Source: Desulfobulbaceae bacterium BRH_c16a (GTDB lineage: Bacteria > Desulfobacterota > Desulfobulbia > Desulfobulbales > Desulfocapsaceae). Taken from it: a DNA stretch of 64,000 nucleotides. This document shows positions 55,383-64,000 of this stretch, one piece after another. Numbering within the stretch: position 1 is the stretch's first letter; each line of letters begins with the position of its first letter. The notes under the pieces were generated by a model that saw only the letters and a list, made by a program, of their open reading frames with translations, did not search any database and had not been told where the DNA came from. The stretch is taken from contig LADS01000004.1 of assembly GCA_000961725.1 (NCBI GenBank), positions 62,001-126,000 on the forward strand, written 5' to 3'. The position numbers and the translations under genes were made by a program.

Positions 55383-56561
55383 TTATCGTTCGAGTACGGC
55401 GACACCGGGAAGAGATTTGCCTTCCATCAATTCCAGAAACGCTCCTCCACCGGTCGACATATACGAGATATTTCTCTCCTCACCCGATTTTTTCACCGCC
55501 GCGTTCGAGTCGCCGCCGCCGACGATCGATAAGGCATGGGATGAAGCTATCGCTTGACACATAGCCATCGTTCCCCTGGCAAATGCATCGATTTCAAAAG
55601 CTCCCATCGGCCCGTTCCAGATTATCGTCTTGGCATCCTGGAGAGCCTCGCGAAACAGGAGCGTCGAGGCCGGACCGATATCGAGAGCCATCCAGCCTGC
55701 GGGAATATCACGAAATGTCACGGTCTTCGTCACCGCATCGGCGGCAAATCTGTCGGCTACGACAAAATCCACCGGCAGGTGGAGTTTCACACCTTTGGCG
55801 TCTGCCGCATCGATAAACCTTTTGGCGATGTCGAGAAGATCATCCTCAACTTTCGAAGCCCCGACATCCACTCCCATGCTTTTCAAAAAGGTGTTGGCCA
55901 TGGCGCCGCCGATAATCATGCGGTCGACCTTTGCCAGCATGTTTTCAAGTGCTCCCAGCTTAGAGGAGACCTTCGCTCCGCCAACCACCACGACAAGCGG
56001 CCGAATGGGCTCATCCATCGACTTATGGAAATAGTCCATCTCGGTCTGCAGTAAAAAACCCGCACCCTTTTCGGCCAGCCGTTCGGCGACGCCGACCACA
56101 GAGGCATGAGCCCGGTGCGAAGCGGCAAAGGCGTCGTTGATGTATACATCCGCCAGTCGGGCGAGCTGGTCCGAAAATGACGGATCATTGGCGGTCTCTT
56201 CTTTATGAAAGCGCAGATTTTCCAACAGGACAATCTCACCTTCGGCCATTTTTTCGACGATCCCTTCCACTTCCGCGCCTACGCAATCAGGTGCGAGTGT
56301 CACTTTCTGGCCGAGGAGCGATTCGAGATGGCGGGCAACCGGGGCAAGACTGAATTTCGCATCCGGTTTGCCACCCGGCCTGCCCATATGGGAACAAATG
56401 ACGAGTTTACCTTTTTCTCCGACGATGTGACCGATGGTCGGCAGCACCGTGCGAATACGAATGTCATCGGTGATCTCCTTCCGATCATCCATCGGCACGT
56501 TAAAATCGGCCCGGAGAAGCACCCGTTTGCCACGTAATTGAAAATCACGTACAGATTTCAT
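55383..56561 (-). CDS. pgk: Phosphoglycerate kinase
   Basis: A 392-residue enzyme. Motifs: VLLRADFNVPMD (substrate), VICSHMGRPGG, ENLRFHKEE and, at the C-terminus, the ATP-binding GPMGAFE and SIVGGGDSNAA, with a STGGGAFLEL loop. It makes ATP from 1,3-bisphosphoglycerate. Promoter and leader include the interspersed repeat copy B at 56609-56679. It is first of the pgk-tpiA-secG group. Confidence 0.97.
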   Translation of the reverse strand: MKSVRDFQLRGKRVLLRADFNVPMDDRKEITDDIRIRTVLPTIGHIVGEKGKLVICSHMGRPGGKPDAKFSLAPVARHLESLLGQKVTLAPDCVGAEVEGIVEKMAEGEIVLLENLRFHKEETANDPSFSDQLARLADVYINDAFAASHRAHASVVGVAERLAEKGAGFLLQTEMDYFHKSMDEPIRPLVVVVGGAKVSSKLGALENMLAKVDRMIIGGAMANTFLKSMGVDVGASKVEDDLLDIAKRFIDAADAKGVKLHLPVDFVVADRFAADAVTKTVTFRDIPAGWMALDIGPASTLLFREALQDAKTIIWNGPMGAFEIDAFARGTMAMCQAIASSHALSIVGGGDSNAAVKKSGEERNISYMSTGGGAFLELMEGKSLPGVAVLER

Positions 56562-56608
56562 ATCAGCTCCTCTGTTGATGAGTAGTTACTTTCATTCGGG
56601 GTTAACCA

Positions 56609-56679
56609 CCCCACAAGGGGGTACTCTTTTCAGCCCCCCTTGTGGGGTGAAAAACAAGAAATGAATTTCTAAGGTACTA
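56609..56679 (-). repeat. Interspersed hairpin repeat, copy B (rearranged)
   Basis: The head CCCCACAAGGGGG (56609-56621) is followed by an inverted head (CCCCCCTTGTGGGG, 56634-56647), together making a strong stem. After it lies AAAACAAGAAATGAATTTCTAAGGTACTA, the right half of the repeat also seen in copy A. The element contains the last codons and stop of the rimI-like gene, and lies ahead of pgk. Confidence 0.75.
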
Positions 56680-57112
56680 AGTCCCTTTTCAGAATCATTG
56701 CATCATCGACCGGATCCGAATAATAACGGGAGCGTATCCCGACCCGCAGAAAACCATGCCGTTCATAAAAACCGAGTGCCGGTTTATTGTTGGCGCGAAC
56801 CTCCAGAAACAGTCCACTGTAGGACTGCCCCTGTAATTCTTCGATCACGTGTTGCAGGAGAGAAGTCCCGACACTTTTTTTTCTTTCGTCTGTTGTTACC
56901 GCTATTTTCAGAAGTTCGGCTTCCGGCCATAGCAGTCGGCAGGCACACCAGCCGAGAATCCGTCGGTCGGACGATTCAGCGACGTACTGCCGCCCCCGGC
57001 GAACCTGGAGTTCCTGCTTCAGAGATACAAGCGACCAGGGCGATGGCGTCTCATGCTCAATTTCATAAACGGCGCCAAGGTCCTCCTGCCGCATCAGGCG
57101 TATGATATTCAA
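56669..57112 (-). CDS. GNAT acetyltransferase, RimI-like
   Basis: A 147-residue GNAT protein. The motif A region is LLKIAVTTDERKKSVGTSLLQHVIEEL, where RxxxxGxS/T is seen as DERKKSVGTSLL. The later segments LEVRANNKPALGFYERHGFLRVGIRSRYYS match RimI, which acetylates the N-terminal alanine of ribosomal protein S18. The final residues LVP and stop are coded by the repeat copy B, so the original C-terminus may have been altered. It lies between gap and pgk, six bases after gap starts it. Confidence 0.82.
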   Translation of the reverse strand: MNIIRLMRQEDLGAVYEIEHETPSPWSLVSLKQELQVRRGRQYVAESSDRRILGWCACRLLWPEAELLKIAVTTDERKKSVGTSLLQHVIEELQGQSYSGLFLEVRANNKPALGFYERHGFLRVGIRSRYYSDPVDDAMILKRDLVP

Positions 57113-57117
57113 TCAGA

Positions 57118-58335
57118 TTAAAGCATCCCCTCACTGACATGAACGGTCAGATCACCGAGCATATTGGTGTAACTGCCCAGCTCGTTGTCATACCAACCGT
57201 ACACAACGGCCTGGGTAACCGGCACATTGAGAATCGGATCGGCCCCCGGCCTCAGACTGTCGGCTCTCACTTTGCTGAGATTTACCTGGATGTTGGCAGT
57301 CCTGGTATGCGTCTCGGTACCTTCGATCACTGCGGCCGCCGCCGGCAGGCCTATGATATCCGAGGAGACATTCTGTTCGGTGCTGAACTTCAGATAGGGA
57401 TTGTGGATCGCGTAATCCCGGTAAATGGTATTGATCGCTTCTCTTTTAATCGGTGTCTCAAAATCATCCTGAAGATTGACAACAAGGATAATAAGCGAAC
57501 CGGTGGTGGTCGGGATACGGACCGATTCGGCCATAAAGCCGATGGAAGCCATTTCCGGAATAACCAGAGAAAGGGCCTTGGCAGCACCTGTAGTTGTCAG
57601 AATGATATTGTTTTGAATGGAACGATTCTTCCGCAGATCGGTTGCCCCGGTTTTCGGCAGACGGTCGAGAACCTGCTGGCTGCCGGTCGCCGCATGAACG
57701 GTTACCATTGAAGCACTGAGGATTTTATCAGCACCGATCTTCTCCAGCAGCGGCTTAATCATGTACGAAAGGCAGGTTGTCGTACAGGAAGCAGCTGAAA
57801 TCACAGCATGTTGTCCGGCATCGTATGTTTCCTCATTGATACCCATTACTGTGGTAATCGCATCCCCGGGCATATCCAGGCCTTTCGACTTGATCTTGAA
57901 TGGCGCGGAGAGAATGACTTTTTCCGCCCCCGCCTGCATGTGACCTCTCAGAGCACCCTTATCCGCATCGGGGTCGGTGGTGGGATCGGTGAAAACACCG
58001 GTGGTATCGACAACCAGTTTCACACCGTTTTCCTGCCAGGCTATATCCCTGGGATTCCTGGAAGAGCGCAAGATTGTAACCGGCACCCCATTCACTATCA
58101 TGGTGCCTTTTTCATTGTTCAGTTCTTCAATGACCCGCGGGCATTTATGGCCATACAGATATGCGCCAAGGCGTCCGTAGGTGGAATCCTTTTCGAGCAT
58201 CGCCGCGAGATCTTCCAGACTGCGCCCAACCTCCCGGCCGATATTGGTGACGATTCCCGAAAAGTGCTTTCTCGACACATGGTGCCAGAGAGACAGTTTG
58301 CCGATCCGTCCCAAACCATTGATTCCTAATTTCAT
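57118..58335 (-). CDS. gap: Glyceraldehyde-3-phosphate dehydrogenase
   Basis: A 405-residue GAPDH, longer than the usual ~335. It opens MKLGINGLGRIGKLSLW (Rossmann). The active-site Cys is in SAASCTTTCLSYMIKPL and the histidine in MVTVHAATGSQQVLD. The C-terminal motif is YGWYDNELGSYTNMLGDL. The extra length comes from an insert after the first strand (about residues 40-75) and longer loops. It acts in glycolysis or gluconeogenesis next to pgk and tpiA. NAD or NADP preference is not clear. Confidence 0.95.
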   Translation of the reverse strand: MKLGINGLGRIGKLSLWHHVSRKHFSGIVTNIGREVGRSLEDLAAMLEKDSTYGRLGAYLYGHKCPRVIEELNNEKGTMIVNGVPVTILRSSRNPRDIAWQENGVKLVVDTTGVFTDPTTDPDADKGALRGHMQAGAEKVILSAPFKIKSKGLDMPGDAITTVMGINEETYDAGQHAVISAASCTTTCLSYMIKPLLEKIGADKILSASMVTVHAATGSQQVLDRLPKTGATDLRKNRSIQNNIILTTTGAAKALSLVIPEMASIGFMAESVRIPTTTGSLIILVVNLQDDFETPIKREAINTIYRDYAIHNPYLKFSTEQNVSSDIIGLPAAAAVIEGTETHTRTANIQVNLSKVRADSLRPGADPILNVPVTQAVVYGWYDNELGSYTNMLGDLTVHVSEGML

Positions 58336-58669
58336 AGCAACGCTGCTCCTTTCCTATTAGAATGGATGCCTAGTGTCTGTCCATAAATGGCAATTTTGCC
58401 CTAACTCTTCGTTGCTCTCAAAATTTAATCCTCGGAATATCAATTATATGCCTGTGGTTAAATTTTTCATGCGCCTCGATTTAGAACAAAATTTCTCTTT
58501 TCTGGACAGACACTATCTAGACCCCGCTCGAAAGCGAGACGTAAAGAAGGCCGATCTTCCTGATTCTAGCCGATAGATATGATTTCACAACACATTGAAC
58601 TCATATAATTATGTATCACTAAAGCTGATTTTAATCAACCTTAAGATAAGGTTAGAGGGTTCCCTTGGC
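58336..58669. other. Intergenic region between gap and sfsA
   Basis: Most of this 334-base stretch is the MITE at 58371-58515. After it a short GC stem (GCTCGAAAGCGAG, 58537-58549 region) and AT-rich DNA lead to the sfsA ribosome site. No gene is seen. Confidence 0.6.
58371..58515. mobile_element. MITE with 12-bp terminal inverted repeats and TA duplication
   Basis: AGTGTCTGTCCA (58372-58383) and TGGACAGACACT (58503-58514) are exact inverted copies at the ends of a 145-bp AT-rich non-coding element, with TA at each border. Secondary matches continue inward (CAATTTTG/CAAAATTT). The TA borders suggest movement by an IS630/Tc1-mariner type transposase supplied elsewhere. Confidence 0.75.
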
Positions 58670-59431
58670 ATGGATTTCACAAATTTACTAACAAACGGTA
58701 CACTCATAAAACGATACCGGCGTTTCCTTGCCGATATCAGGCTGGAAAGCGGTGAGGTGATAACTGCCCACTGCCCCAATACCGGCACGATGCTTTCCTG
58801 CTCAACCCCCGGGAGCCCTGTTTGCCTCTCTCACTCCGACAATCCAAAACGGAAATACCCCTTCACCCTGGAAATGATTAAAACCGGCGGGATTTGGGTG
58901 GGGGTCAATACTGCAAGAACGAACGGACTGGTGGCGGAGGCCATCGAAAAAGGGCAAATCGCCGAATTTGGCTCGATCGACAAAATAAAGAAAGAAATCA
59001 AGGTATCGCCCCATACCCGGCTCGATCTGCAGATCATGCATGGAAACAGCAGTACGTATATGGAGGTGAAAAACTGTTCTCTGGCAATCGACGGTTGTGC
59101 GATGTTTCCGGATGCTGTTACAATACGAGGCACAAAACATCTGCAGGAGCTGAGTCGGCTGAGCAGCGCAGGAATGGCAGCCGGAATTTTCTTTCTCGTC
59201 CAGCGCACCGATGCCGACAGATTCGCTCCGGCAATACATATCGACCCGGTCTATGGCAAAGCCCTGGAGACAGCCATCGCAGCCGGGGTGCAAGTACTCG
59301 TCTATCAGGCTCAGGTCAGCCCGAAAGGAATCCATGTCATCCGTCCACTGCCATATTCTCCGGAAATACCGCTCTTCAAGACATTGAAACCTTTACCCGT
59401 ATCCTTGGAAGAGACACACATCCCCTCTTAA
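58670..59431 (+). CDS. sfsA: SfsA family protein (sugar fermentation stimulation)
   Basis: ATG 58670 gives 253 residues. The frame is open upstream, but the homology begins with MDFTNLLTNGTLIKRYRRFLADI. Conserved parts: AHCPNTGTMLSCSTPGSPV, the nuclease-like TRLDLQI, YMEVKNCSLAIDGCAMFPDAVTIRG (PD-(D/E)xK-like Glu-x-Lys), and QRTDADRFAP. SfsA proteins bind DNA and have a nuclease-like fold, but role is not settled. It faces pyrC tail to tail with no gap. Confidence 0.93.
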   Translation: MDFTNLLTNGTLIKRYRRFLADIRLESGEVITAHCPNTGTMLSCSTPGSPVCLSHSDNPKRKYPFTLEMIKTGGIWVGVNTARTNGLVAEAIEKGQIAEFGSIDKIKKEIKVSPHTRLDLQIMHGNSSTYMEVKNCSLAIDGCAMFPDAVTIRGTKHLQELSRLSSAGMAAGIFFLVQRTDADRFAPAIHIDPVYGKALETAIAAGVQVLVYQAQVSPKGIHVIRPLPYSPEIPLFKTLKPLPVSLEETHIPS

Positions 59432-60703
59432 TCAATCCCTATGGGTAATCCGACCGGCGACACAAGTCAGGACAGCTTTGCCCTGCAGCTTCCATCCCGC
59501 AAAGGGGGTGTTTTTGCTTTTGGAGAAACTCTCTTCGACCGAAAAGGTAAAACCCTTCTCCGGATCGATAACCGTAATATCCGCGGCTGCCCCTGCATGC
59601 AGTGAACCGCCAGGCACTCCCAGTATCCGGGCGGGAGCGCAACTCATAAGATCCACCAATCGCTCCGGCCCGATAAGCCCGTCACGAACAAGAGCCAGAC
59701 TGAGCGGCAGAGATGTCTCCAAACCGACAATGCCGTTGGCGGCCTGATTGAACTCGACCTCCTTCTGCAAAATCGAATGCGGAGCATGATCCGTGGCGAT
59801 GGCATCGAGAGTACCGTCACGCAGCGCCTCGCGGATTGCCAGCCGGTCCTTTTCGGATCTGAGGGGCGGATTCATCTTGGCGTTGGTATTGAATCCCAGA
59901 ACAGCCTGATCGGTAAGGGTAAAGTAATGCGGGGCAGTTTCCGCTGTAACTCTCACGCCTCTTGCTTTCGCATCCCGGATAAGGGCAATCGACTGACCTG
60001 TACTGACATGGGAAATATGAACTCTGCCGCCGGTCAACTCCGCCAGGGCAATCTCCCGATACACCATGATACTCTCGGCTGCAACGGGAATCCCTCGCAA
60101 ACCCATGCGGGTGGAAAGTTCTCCCTCGTTCATGCAGCCGCCTCTCGTCAAGGCAAGCTCTTCCGAATGCGACATGACCAGCATATCGTGGGAGGCAGCG
60201 TACTCCATGGCGCGTCTCATCAGCCGGCTGTCGACGACTGGGCGACCGTCGTCGGTGACGGCTACGGCCCCGGCCATTTTCATTTCACCATATTCGGCGA
60301 GTTTTTCCCCTTTGCTCTCTTGACTGATCGCGCCGACCGGATAGACCCGGGCCGCACAGGAGGCGGCCTTTTCGCAGATATAGCGGGTAACCGAACTGTT
60401 ATCGTTGACCGGGTGGGTGTTGGGCATGCAGGCAACCGCGGTAAAACCGCCGGCAGCGGCAGCCCGACAGCCGGTCTCAATGGTCTCTTTATATTCCTCT
60501 CCCGGTTCCCGCAGATGGACATGCATATCGATAAGCCCGGGAACAACCCAACAACCGCCCACATCGTAAATCTCGGCTTCGTTGCTTTCCACCGATCCGG
60601 GCGGCACTATCAGACCGTCCTTCACCCACAGATCGGCGACTTCATCCCTTTGCTGCGCCGGATCGATTATCCTGCCGTTTTTAAAGAGGATCACCTTGCT
60701 CAT
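59432..60703 (-). CDS. pyrC: Dihydroorotase
   Basis: A 423-residue type I dihydroorotase of the amidohydrolase fold. The zinc motif is [11 protein letters not shown] (residues 57-67). PNTHPVNDN is the substrate loop, LVMSHSEE and ISHVST bear further histidines, and IATDHAPH carries the catalytic Asp. It cyclises carbamoyl aspartate to dihydroorotate. Its start overlaps pyrB by four bases, so the two are co-translated. Confidence 0.95.
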   Translation of the reverse strand: MSKVILFKNGRIIDPAQQRDEVADLWVKDGLIVPPGSVESNEAEIYDVGGCWVVPGLIDMHVHLREPGEEYKETIETGCRAAAAGGFTAVACMPNTHPVNDNSSVTRYICEKAASCAARVYPVGAISQESKGEKLAEYGEMKMAGAVAVTDDGRPVVDSRLMRRAMEYAASHDMLVMSHSEELALTRGGCMNEGELSTRMGLRGIPVAAESIMVYREIALAELTGGRVHISHVSTGQSIALIRDAKARGVRVTAETAPHYFTLTDQAVLGFNTNAKMNPPLRSEKDRLAIREALRDGTLDAIATDHAPHSILQKEVEFNQAANGIVGLETSLPLSLALVRDGLIGPERLVDLMSCAPARILGVPGGSLHAGAAADITVIDPEKGFTFSVEESFSKSKNTPFAGWKLQGKAVLTCVAGRITHRD

Positions 60704-61683
60704 CGATTTTCACCTTGCCCTTCGCCGGCTTTATTCCCTCCTAAAACCAAATACAACAGAGCCATACGAACCGCCACCCCGTTGGTGACCTGGTCGAGAA
60801 TGACCGATCGTCTGCCATCTGCAACATCGGGGCTCAACTCCACCCCCCTGTTGACGGGACCGGGGTGCATGACGATGGCATCCTCCTTCGCCAGTTCAAG
60901 CAGTTTCCGGTTTACTCCGAAGAACCGGGAGTATTCGCGCAAACTGGGAATCAGCGAATCGTTCTGTCTTTCCAACTGAATGCGCAGGGCCATAACTACA
61001 TCGGCGTCTCTGACTGCATCCTGTACCGATCGACACACCTCTGCCCCCAGTCTGCCAATTTCTGCCGGCATGAAAGTTTGCGGCCCGGCCACACAGACCT
61101 CCGCCCCCATCCTGGTAAAGCCGATAATGTTCGAAACGGCAACTCTGCTGTGTGCGATGTCTCCGATTATCGCGAGCTTCAGCCCCTCGATCCGCCCTTT
61201 ATGCTCCATGACCGTCATCATGTCGAGCAGTCCCTGACTTGGATGCTCATGGGCACCATCACCGGCATTGACGATTGAAGCATCGATATGCTTGGCGAGG
61301 AGTTGCGGGGCACCGGAGCTCGAGTGACGGAGTATGATGACATCAGGATTCATCGCCTGAATATTTTTGGCCGTATCGATGAGTGTCTCCCCTTTGGTTG
61401 CGGAACTCGTCGAAGCGGAAATGTTGAATGTATCTGCACTCATCCGCTTGGCGGCAATCTCAAATGACAAGCGGGTCCTGGTTGAAGGTTCGAAGAAAAG
61501 ATTGACGATCGTTTTTCCTCGCAAAGTCGGCACTTTTTTAATCGGCCGACTCGATATTTCGCGGAAAGACCGGGCGGTAGCGAGTATATGCAGGATATCC
61601 TGCACTGACAGCTGGTCGATTCCGAATATATGCTTATGCTGAAAGTGATAATCCGGCTGCATAGTATCCACCATCTTGACCAT
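60700..61683 (-). CDS. pyrB: Aspartate carbamoyltransferase catalytic subunit
   Basis: The start taken is ATG 61683, which shares a base with the lepB stop (TGATG), giving 327 residues. A TTG one codon upstream and a later ATG at residue 8 are alternatives. The carbamoyl phosphate loop is [13 protein letters not shown]. The regions [30 protein letters not shown] and [11 protein letters not shown] are present. It makes carbamoyl aspartate in pyrimidine synthesis. Confidence 0.95.
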   Translation of the reverse strand: MVKMVDTMQPDYHFQHKHIFGIDQLSVQDILHILATARSFREISSRPIKKVPTLRGKTIVNLFFEPSTRTRLSFEIAAKRMSADTFNISASTSSATKGETLIDTAKNIQAMNPDVIILRHSSSGAPQLLAKHIDASIVNAGDGAHEHPSQGLLDMMTVMEHKGRIEGLKLAIIGDIAHSRVAVSNIIGFTRMGAEVCVAGPQTFMPAEIGRLGAEVCRSVQDAVRDADVVMALRIQLERQNDSLIPSLREYSRFFGVNRKLLELAKEDAIVMHPGPVNRGVELSPDVADGRRSVILDQVTNGVAVRMALLYLVLGGNKAGEGQGENR

Positions 61684-62342
61684 CAATCAATGATATTTGC
61701 CAGCCGCTTCCACCTTATGGAAGCCAGTCGATCGAGCGACACGAGCGGCTGTTCGATATCCCATGACCAGTATAGAATAAATGCCTTGCCCAGAATGTCT
61801 TTCTGCTCGACAAAGCCCCAAAAACGACTGTCAAAGCTGTTGTCCCGATTGTCCCCCATAACGAAAATCCGTCCTTCCGGAACCAGCACCGGTCCGAAAT
61901 TATCCCGAGGACTGGCATTGGCACTTAAAACCGATGGCGAACTTATATGGGCATGGGGGTCATCTACCGGCTCGCCATTAATATACACTTTTTTTTCCCG
62001 AACCTCCACGGTATCTCCAGGAGTTCCGATTACCCTTTTAATATAATCGACCGATCTGTCCTTGGGGAATTTAAACACAACGACGTCACCTCGATCGGGT
62101 TCCTTGAATGGAATCAACATGCTCCCGGTAAAAGGCAACCTGACGCCATAGATAAATTTATTAACCAGCAGGTGATCGCCGATCTGCAAGGTCGGCAGCA
62201 TCGATCCCGATGGAATTTTAAATGCCTGAACGACAAAGGTCCTGATAAAGAGCGCCAAGAGAACTGCAATGCAGATTGCTTCAAAATATTCTCGGAAAAC
62301 AGACTTACTCCTTCTTTCTAGTGTCAAACTCCACCTCTTCAA
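61683..62342 (-). CDS. lepB: Signal peptidase I
   Basis: A 219-residue protease with a membrane helix at about residues 15-38. The catalytic serine is in [19 protein letters not shown], and the catalytic lysine in [18 protein letters not shown]. The C-terminal box is [18 protein letters not shown]. It removes signal peptides from exported proteins at the outer face of the inner membrane. It is upstream of pyrB on the same strand with a one-base overlap, and behind the repeat copy C. Confidence 0.95.
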   Translation of the reverse strand: MKRWSLTLERRSKSVFREYFEAICIAVLLALFIRTFVVQAFKIPSGSMLPTLQIGDHLLVNKFIYGVRLPFTGSMLIPFKEPDRGDVVVFKFPKDRSVDYIKRVIGTPGDTVEVREKKVYINGEPVDDPHAHISSPSVLSANASPRDNFGPVLVPEGRIFVMGDNRDNSFDSRFWGFVEQKDILGKAFILYWSWDIEQPLVSLDRLASIRWKRLANIID

Positions 62343-62790
62343 TTATAGGGTCTCAATACCTAACACTCCACAAGGGGGTGTAAGTACCTTACAGATTGTT
62401 TCCTTGTAAAAAAACAAGAAAACAATCTGTAAGGTACTAAAAAAACGCCTCGCCAAAACTACTTGAAATACAGACCAATTACAAGCGAGTTCGTTTTCGA
62501 TATTGGAATTTTTGTTAAAAACCAGATAATAATTCTCATCTTATACAATATAAAGAACCATAACGTACCTATACATCCATATATTGTGGAAACGCACCTG
62601 ATTTCCACTGTGAAATTCAGTTCAAGACCCTGTAAAAATAAGCATTTTCGACATTTTTTTGTTCTTCTTTCTTGACAAAACCAGGATTATGTGAACTAAT
62701 ACACCATATGTGTATGAAAAGTAAGATGTTTTACTGCTTTTCCAACTCGGATTTTTTTTAAGCCGATAAATTTTATTCAATGTCTCTGTA
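62343..62790. other. Divergent region lepB / pilM
   Basis: This AT-rich 448-base region holds repeat copy C (62367-62439) and a possible sigma-70 promoter for pilM: TTGACA at 62672-62677 and ACTAAT at 62695-62700. Next to it lies an inverted repeat ATACAC-N5-GTGTAT (62699-62715). The 16-mer GAAATTCAGTTCAAGA (62612-62627) repeats a unit of the leader array at 39230. No gene is seen. Confidence 0.5.
62367..62439. repeat. Interspersed hairpin repeat, copy C
   Basis: Head TCCACAAGGGGG, then AGTACCTTACAGATTGTTT (62383-62401), CTTG, an A-rich loop, CAAG, and AAACAATCTGTAAGGTACT (62420-62438). The two arms pair nearly perfectly over more than 20 bp. Arm sequence differs from copy A while the pairing is kept. 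Confidence 0.8.
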
Positions 62791-63849
62791 ATGAAATTGT
62801 CGTTTGGATCTCAAAAAGACCTGGTCGTCGGCCTCGACATTGGTTCCCATGCCGTAAAGGTATGTCAACTGAAAAGAACGTCAAATGGCTATGCAATCGT
62901 AACTCTTGGCAGCACCGTTCTGCCGGAAGGCGCGGTGGATGATGGAACACTCAATGATCCCGAGGTAGTCGGCAAGGCCATTTCCGATCTCTTTAACAAC
63001 CTGAAGATCAAGAACAAAAAGGTAGGCTTTTCAATTTCGGGATATTCTGTAATTGTTAAAAAGGTAAATCTGGCTGTCATGGAAGATGCACAGCTCGAAG
63101 AACATATCATGGCCGAAGCGGAGCAGTATATTCCGTTCGACATAGAGGATGTGTACCTCGACTTCCAGGACCTGAAAACCAATACTAAAGGGGCCGATCG
63201 AACGGATGTCATGCTTGTGGCGGCCAAAAAAGAGGTTGTCGACGACTATATAGATATGTTGCAGAGCATCAACCTCAATCCGGTTCTTGTCGATGTAGAC
63301 GGTTTCGCCTTGGAAAACAGCTACGAATGCAACTATCAGAAGAACGAAAATGTTGCCCTTGTCGATATTGGTGCCACCAAAATGAACATCAATATCCTTT
63401 CCCAGGGAGTGTCCGTCGTAGCCAGGGATATAGTGGTTGGCAGCAGACAGCTCACCGAACAGATCCAGAACGTTTTCGACATCGAATTCGAAGAAGCGGA
63501 AGCAATCAAACTAGGCTTTTTACCGGCGGAGGACAAGCGCCGGGAAGTCGAAGAGATTTTCTCCGCGACATGCACCCAGTGGGTTCTCGAAGTCAAGAAG
63601 GCCATTGATCTCTACCATGCGAATCATCCCGACCGACCCTTGAAAAAACTGATTCTGAGCGGCGGCGGCGCCAAGGTAAATGGACTCACCGACTTTCTCG
63701 CCCAGGAAACAGATATGGAAGTCGAGCTCTTCAACCCGTTCAAAAATATGGTGACGAACAGAAAAAAAATTGATCCCGATTACCTCCTCAGCATAGGACC
63801 GGAGATGGCAATTGTCACCGGCATCGCCCTCAGGGCATCTGCAATATAA
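62791..63849 (+). CDS. pilM: Type IV pilus assembly protein PilM
   Basis: A 352-residue actin-like cytoplasmic protein. FtsA-type nucleotide sites are GLDIGSHAVKVCQL (phosphate 1), VALVDIGATKMNINIL (phosphate 2) and LILSGGGAKVNGL (adenosine). It binds the N-terminal tail of PilN and links the pilus inner-membrane complex to the cytoplasm. No strong Shine-Dalgarno precedes ATG 62791. It is the first gene of a pilMN operon that continues beyond the window. Confidence 0.95.
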   Translation: MKLSFGSQKDLVVGLDIGSHAVKVCQLKRTSNGYAIVTLGSTVLPEGAVDDGTLNDPEVVGKAISDLFNNLKIKNKKVGFSISGYSVIVKKVNLAVMEDAQLEEHIMAEAEQYIPFDIEDVYLDFQDLKTNTKGADRTDVMLVAAKKEVVDDYIDMLQSINLNPVLVDVDGFALENSYECNYQKNENVALVDIGATKMNINILSQGVSVVARDIVVGSRQLTEQIQNVFDIEFEEAEAIKLGFLPAEDKRREVEEIFSATCTQWVLEVKKAIDLYHANHPDRPLKKLILSGGGAKVNGLTDFLAQETDMEVELFNPFKNMVTNRKKIDPDYLLSIGPEMAIVTGIALRASAI

Positions 63850-63873
63850 CTTTCAACTCGCCAGTGTTTAGAT

Positions 63874-64000
63874 ATGCTTAAAATCAACCTGTTGCCAATC
63901 AGGCAACTCAAGAAACGGGCCAAAGCGACACAACAACTGTTCGGTATGGTTCTTTTATTTCTTCTTGTCCTTGCCCTTTTAGCCGTAGCCGGGGTCATTC
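63874..64000 (+). CDS. pilN: Type IV pilus assembly protein PilN, N-terminal part
   Basis: The frame starts at ATG 63874 and runs off the right edge. The opening MLKINLLPIRQLKKRAKATQ contains the conserved INLLP motif that PilM binds, followed by a hydrophobic membrane helix (LLFLLVLALLAVAGVI). Position right after pilM supports the call. Confidence 0.88.
   Translation, partial: MLKINLLPIRQLKKRAKATQQLFGMVLLFLLVLALLAVAGVI

Noticed and set aside
58373..58576. Small + strand frame before sfsA
   Set aside because: It lies almost wholly inside the MITE, uses both inverted repeats, and has no homology.

Overview
The window is a chromosomal segment of roughly 55% GC, probably from a free-living anaerobic Desulfobacterota bacterium (Desulfobulbales-like). 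That placement is an inference from three things: the nif gene order with nifI1/nifI2 between nifH and nifD, the group II/III-type short NifK and NifD with an extra internal segment, and many sigma-54 style promoters. No 16S rRNA or sulfate-reduction gene is present to confirm it.

Layout. (1) 1-9.4 kb: the end of a ZIP metal transporter, rmuC, and a very large secreted KP-43-like subtilase gene broken by a frameshift and carrying three near-identical 942-bp internal repeats. (2) 9.9-15.4 kb: an acyl-CoA/ACP ligase, a polar amino-acid ABC transporter without its ATPase, and an MFS transporter. (3) 15.5-18.6 kb: nikR, a PHP-type histidinol phosphatase and a hybrid sensor kinase. (4) 18.98-34.4 kb: nitrogen fixation. 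nifV and a convergent nifA-like activator are followed by nifH-nifI1-nifI2-nifD-nifK, a NifB-like gene without radical-SAM cysteines, a thioredoxin-fold ferredoxin, a GNAT protein, a HEPN-like protein, a universal stress protein, and nifE-nifN-nifB. Good -24/-12 promoters stand before nifV, nifH and nifE.

(5) 34.5-52.8 kb: a hexuronate catabolism island. A leftward group (ROK regulator, cupin, kduI, kduD, Gfo/Idh oxidoreductase) diverges from a rightward group: SDR mannonate oxidoreductase, LarA-family nickel epimerase, uxaC, gntK, gnd, uxaE, then a TRAP transporter, an RpiR/HexR-like regulator, eda and kdgK, with an Ldh-family oxidoreductase facing them. No mannonate dehydratase is present. 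Instead the genes spell a route galacturonate/glucuronate -> tagaturonate/fructuronate -> mannonate -> gluconate -> 6-phosphogluconate -> ribulose-5-phosphate, with the LarA homologue as the C2 epimerase. KduI/KduD/KdgK/Eda make a parallel route for unsaturated uronates through KDG and KDPG. Two matching 15-bp palindromes lie in front of the SDR operon and the TRAP operon and probably bind the RpiR regulator.

(6) 52.9-64 kb: an EamA transporter, a small relic resembling the 3' end of nifB, tRNA-Leu(GAG), and housekeeping genes: secG, tpiA, pgk, a rimI-like gene, gap, sfsA, pyrC, pyrB, lepB and the start of a type IV pilus operon (pilM, pilN). This part also carries a 145-bp MITE and copies of a hairpin-forming interspersed repeat headed by CCCCACAAGGGGG.

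The observations most worth following are the LarA-based uronate-to-gluconate bypass, the NifB paralogue that has lost its radical-SAM cluster ligands, the repeat family with covarying stems, and the putative RpiR regulon sites.
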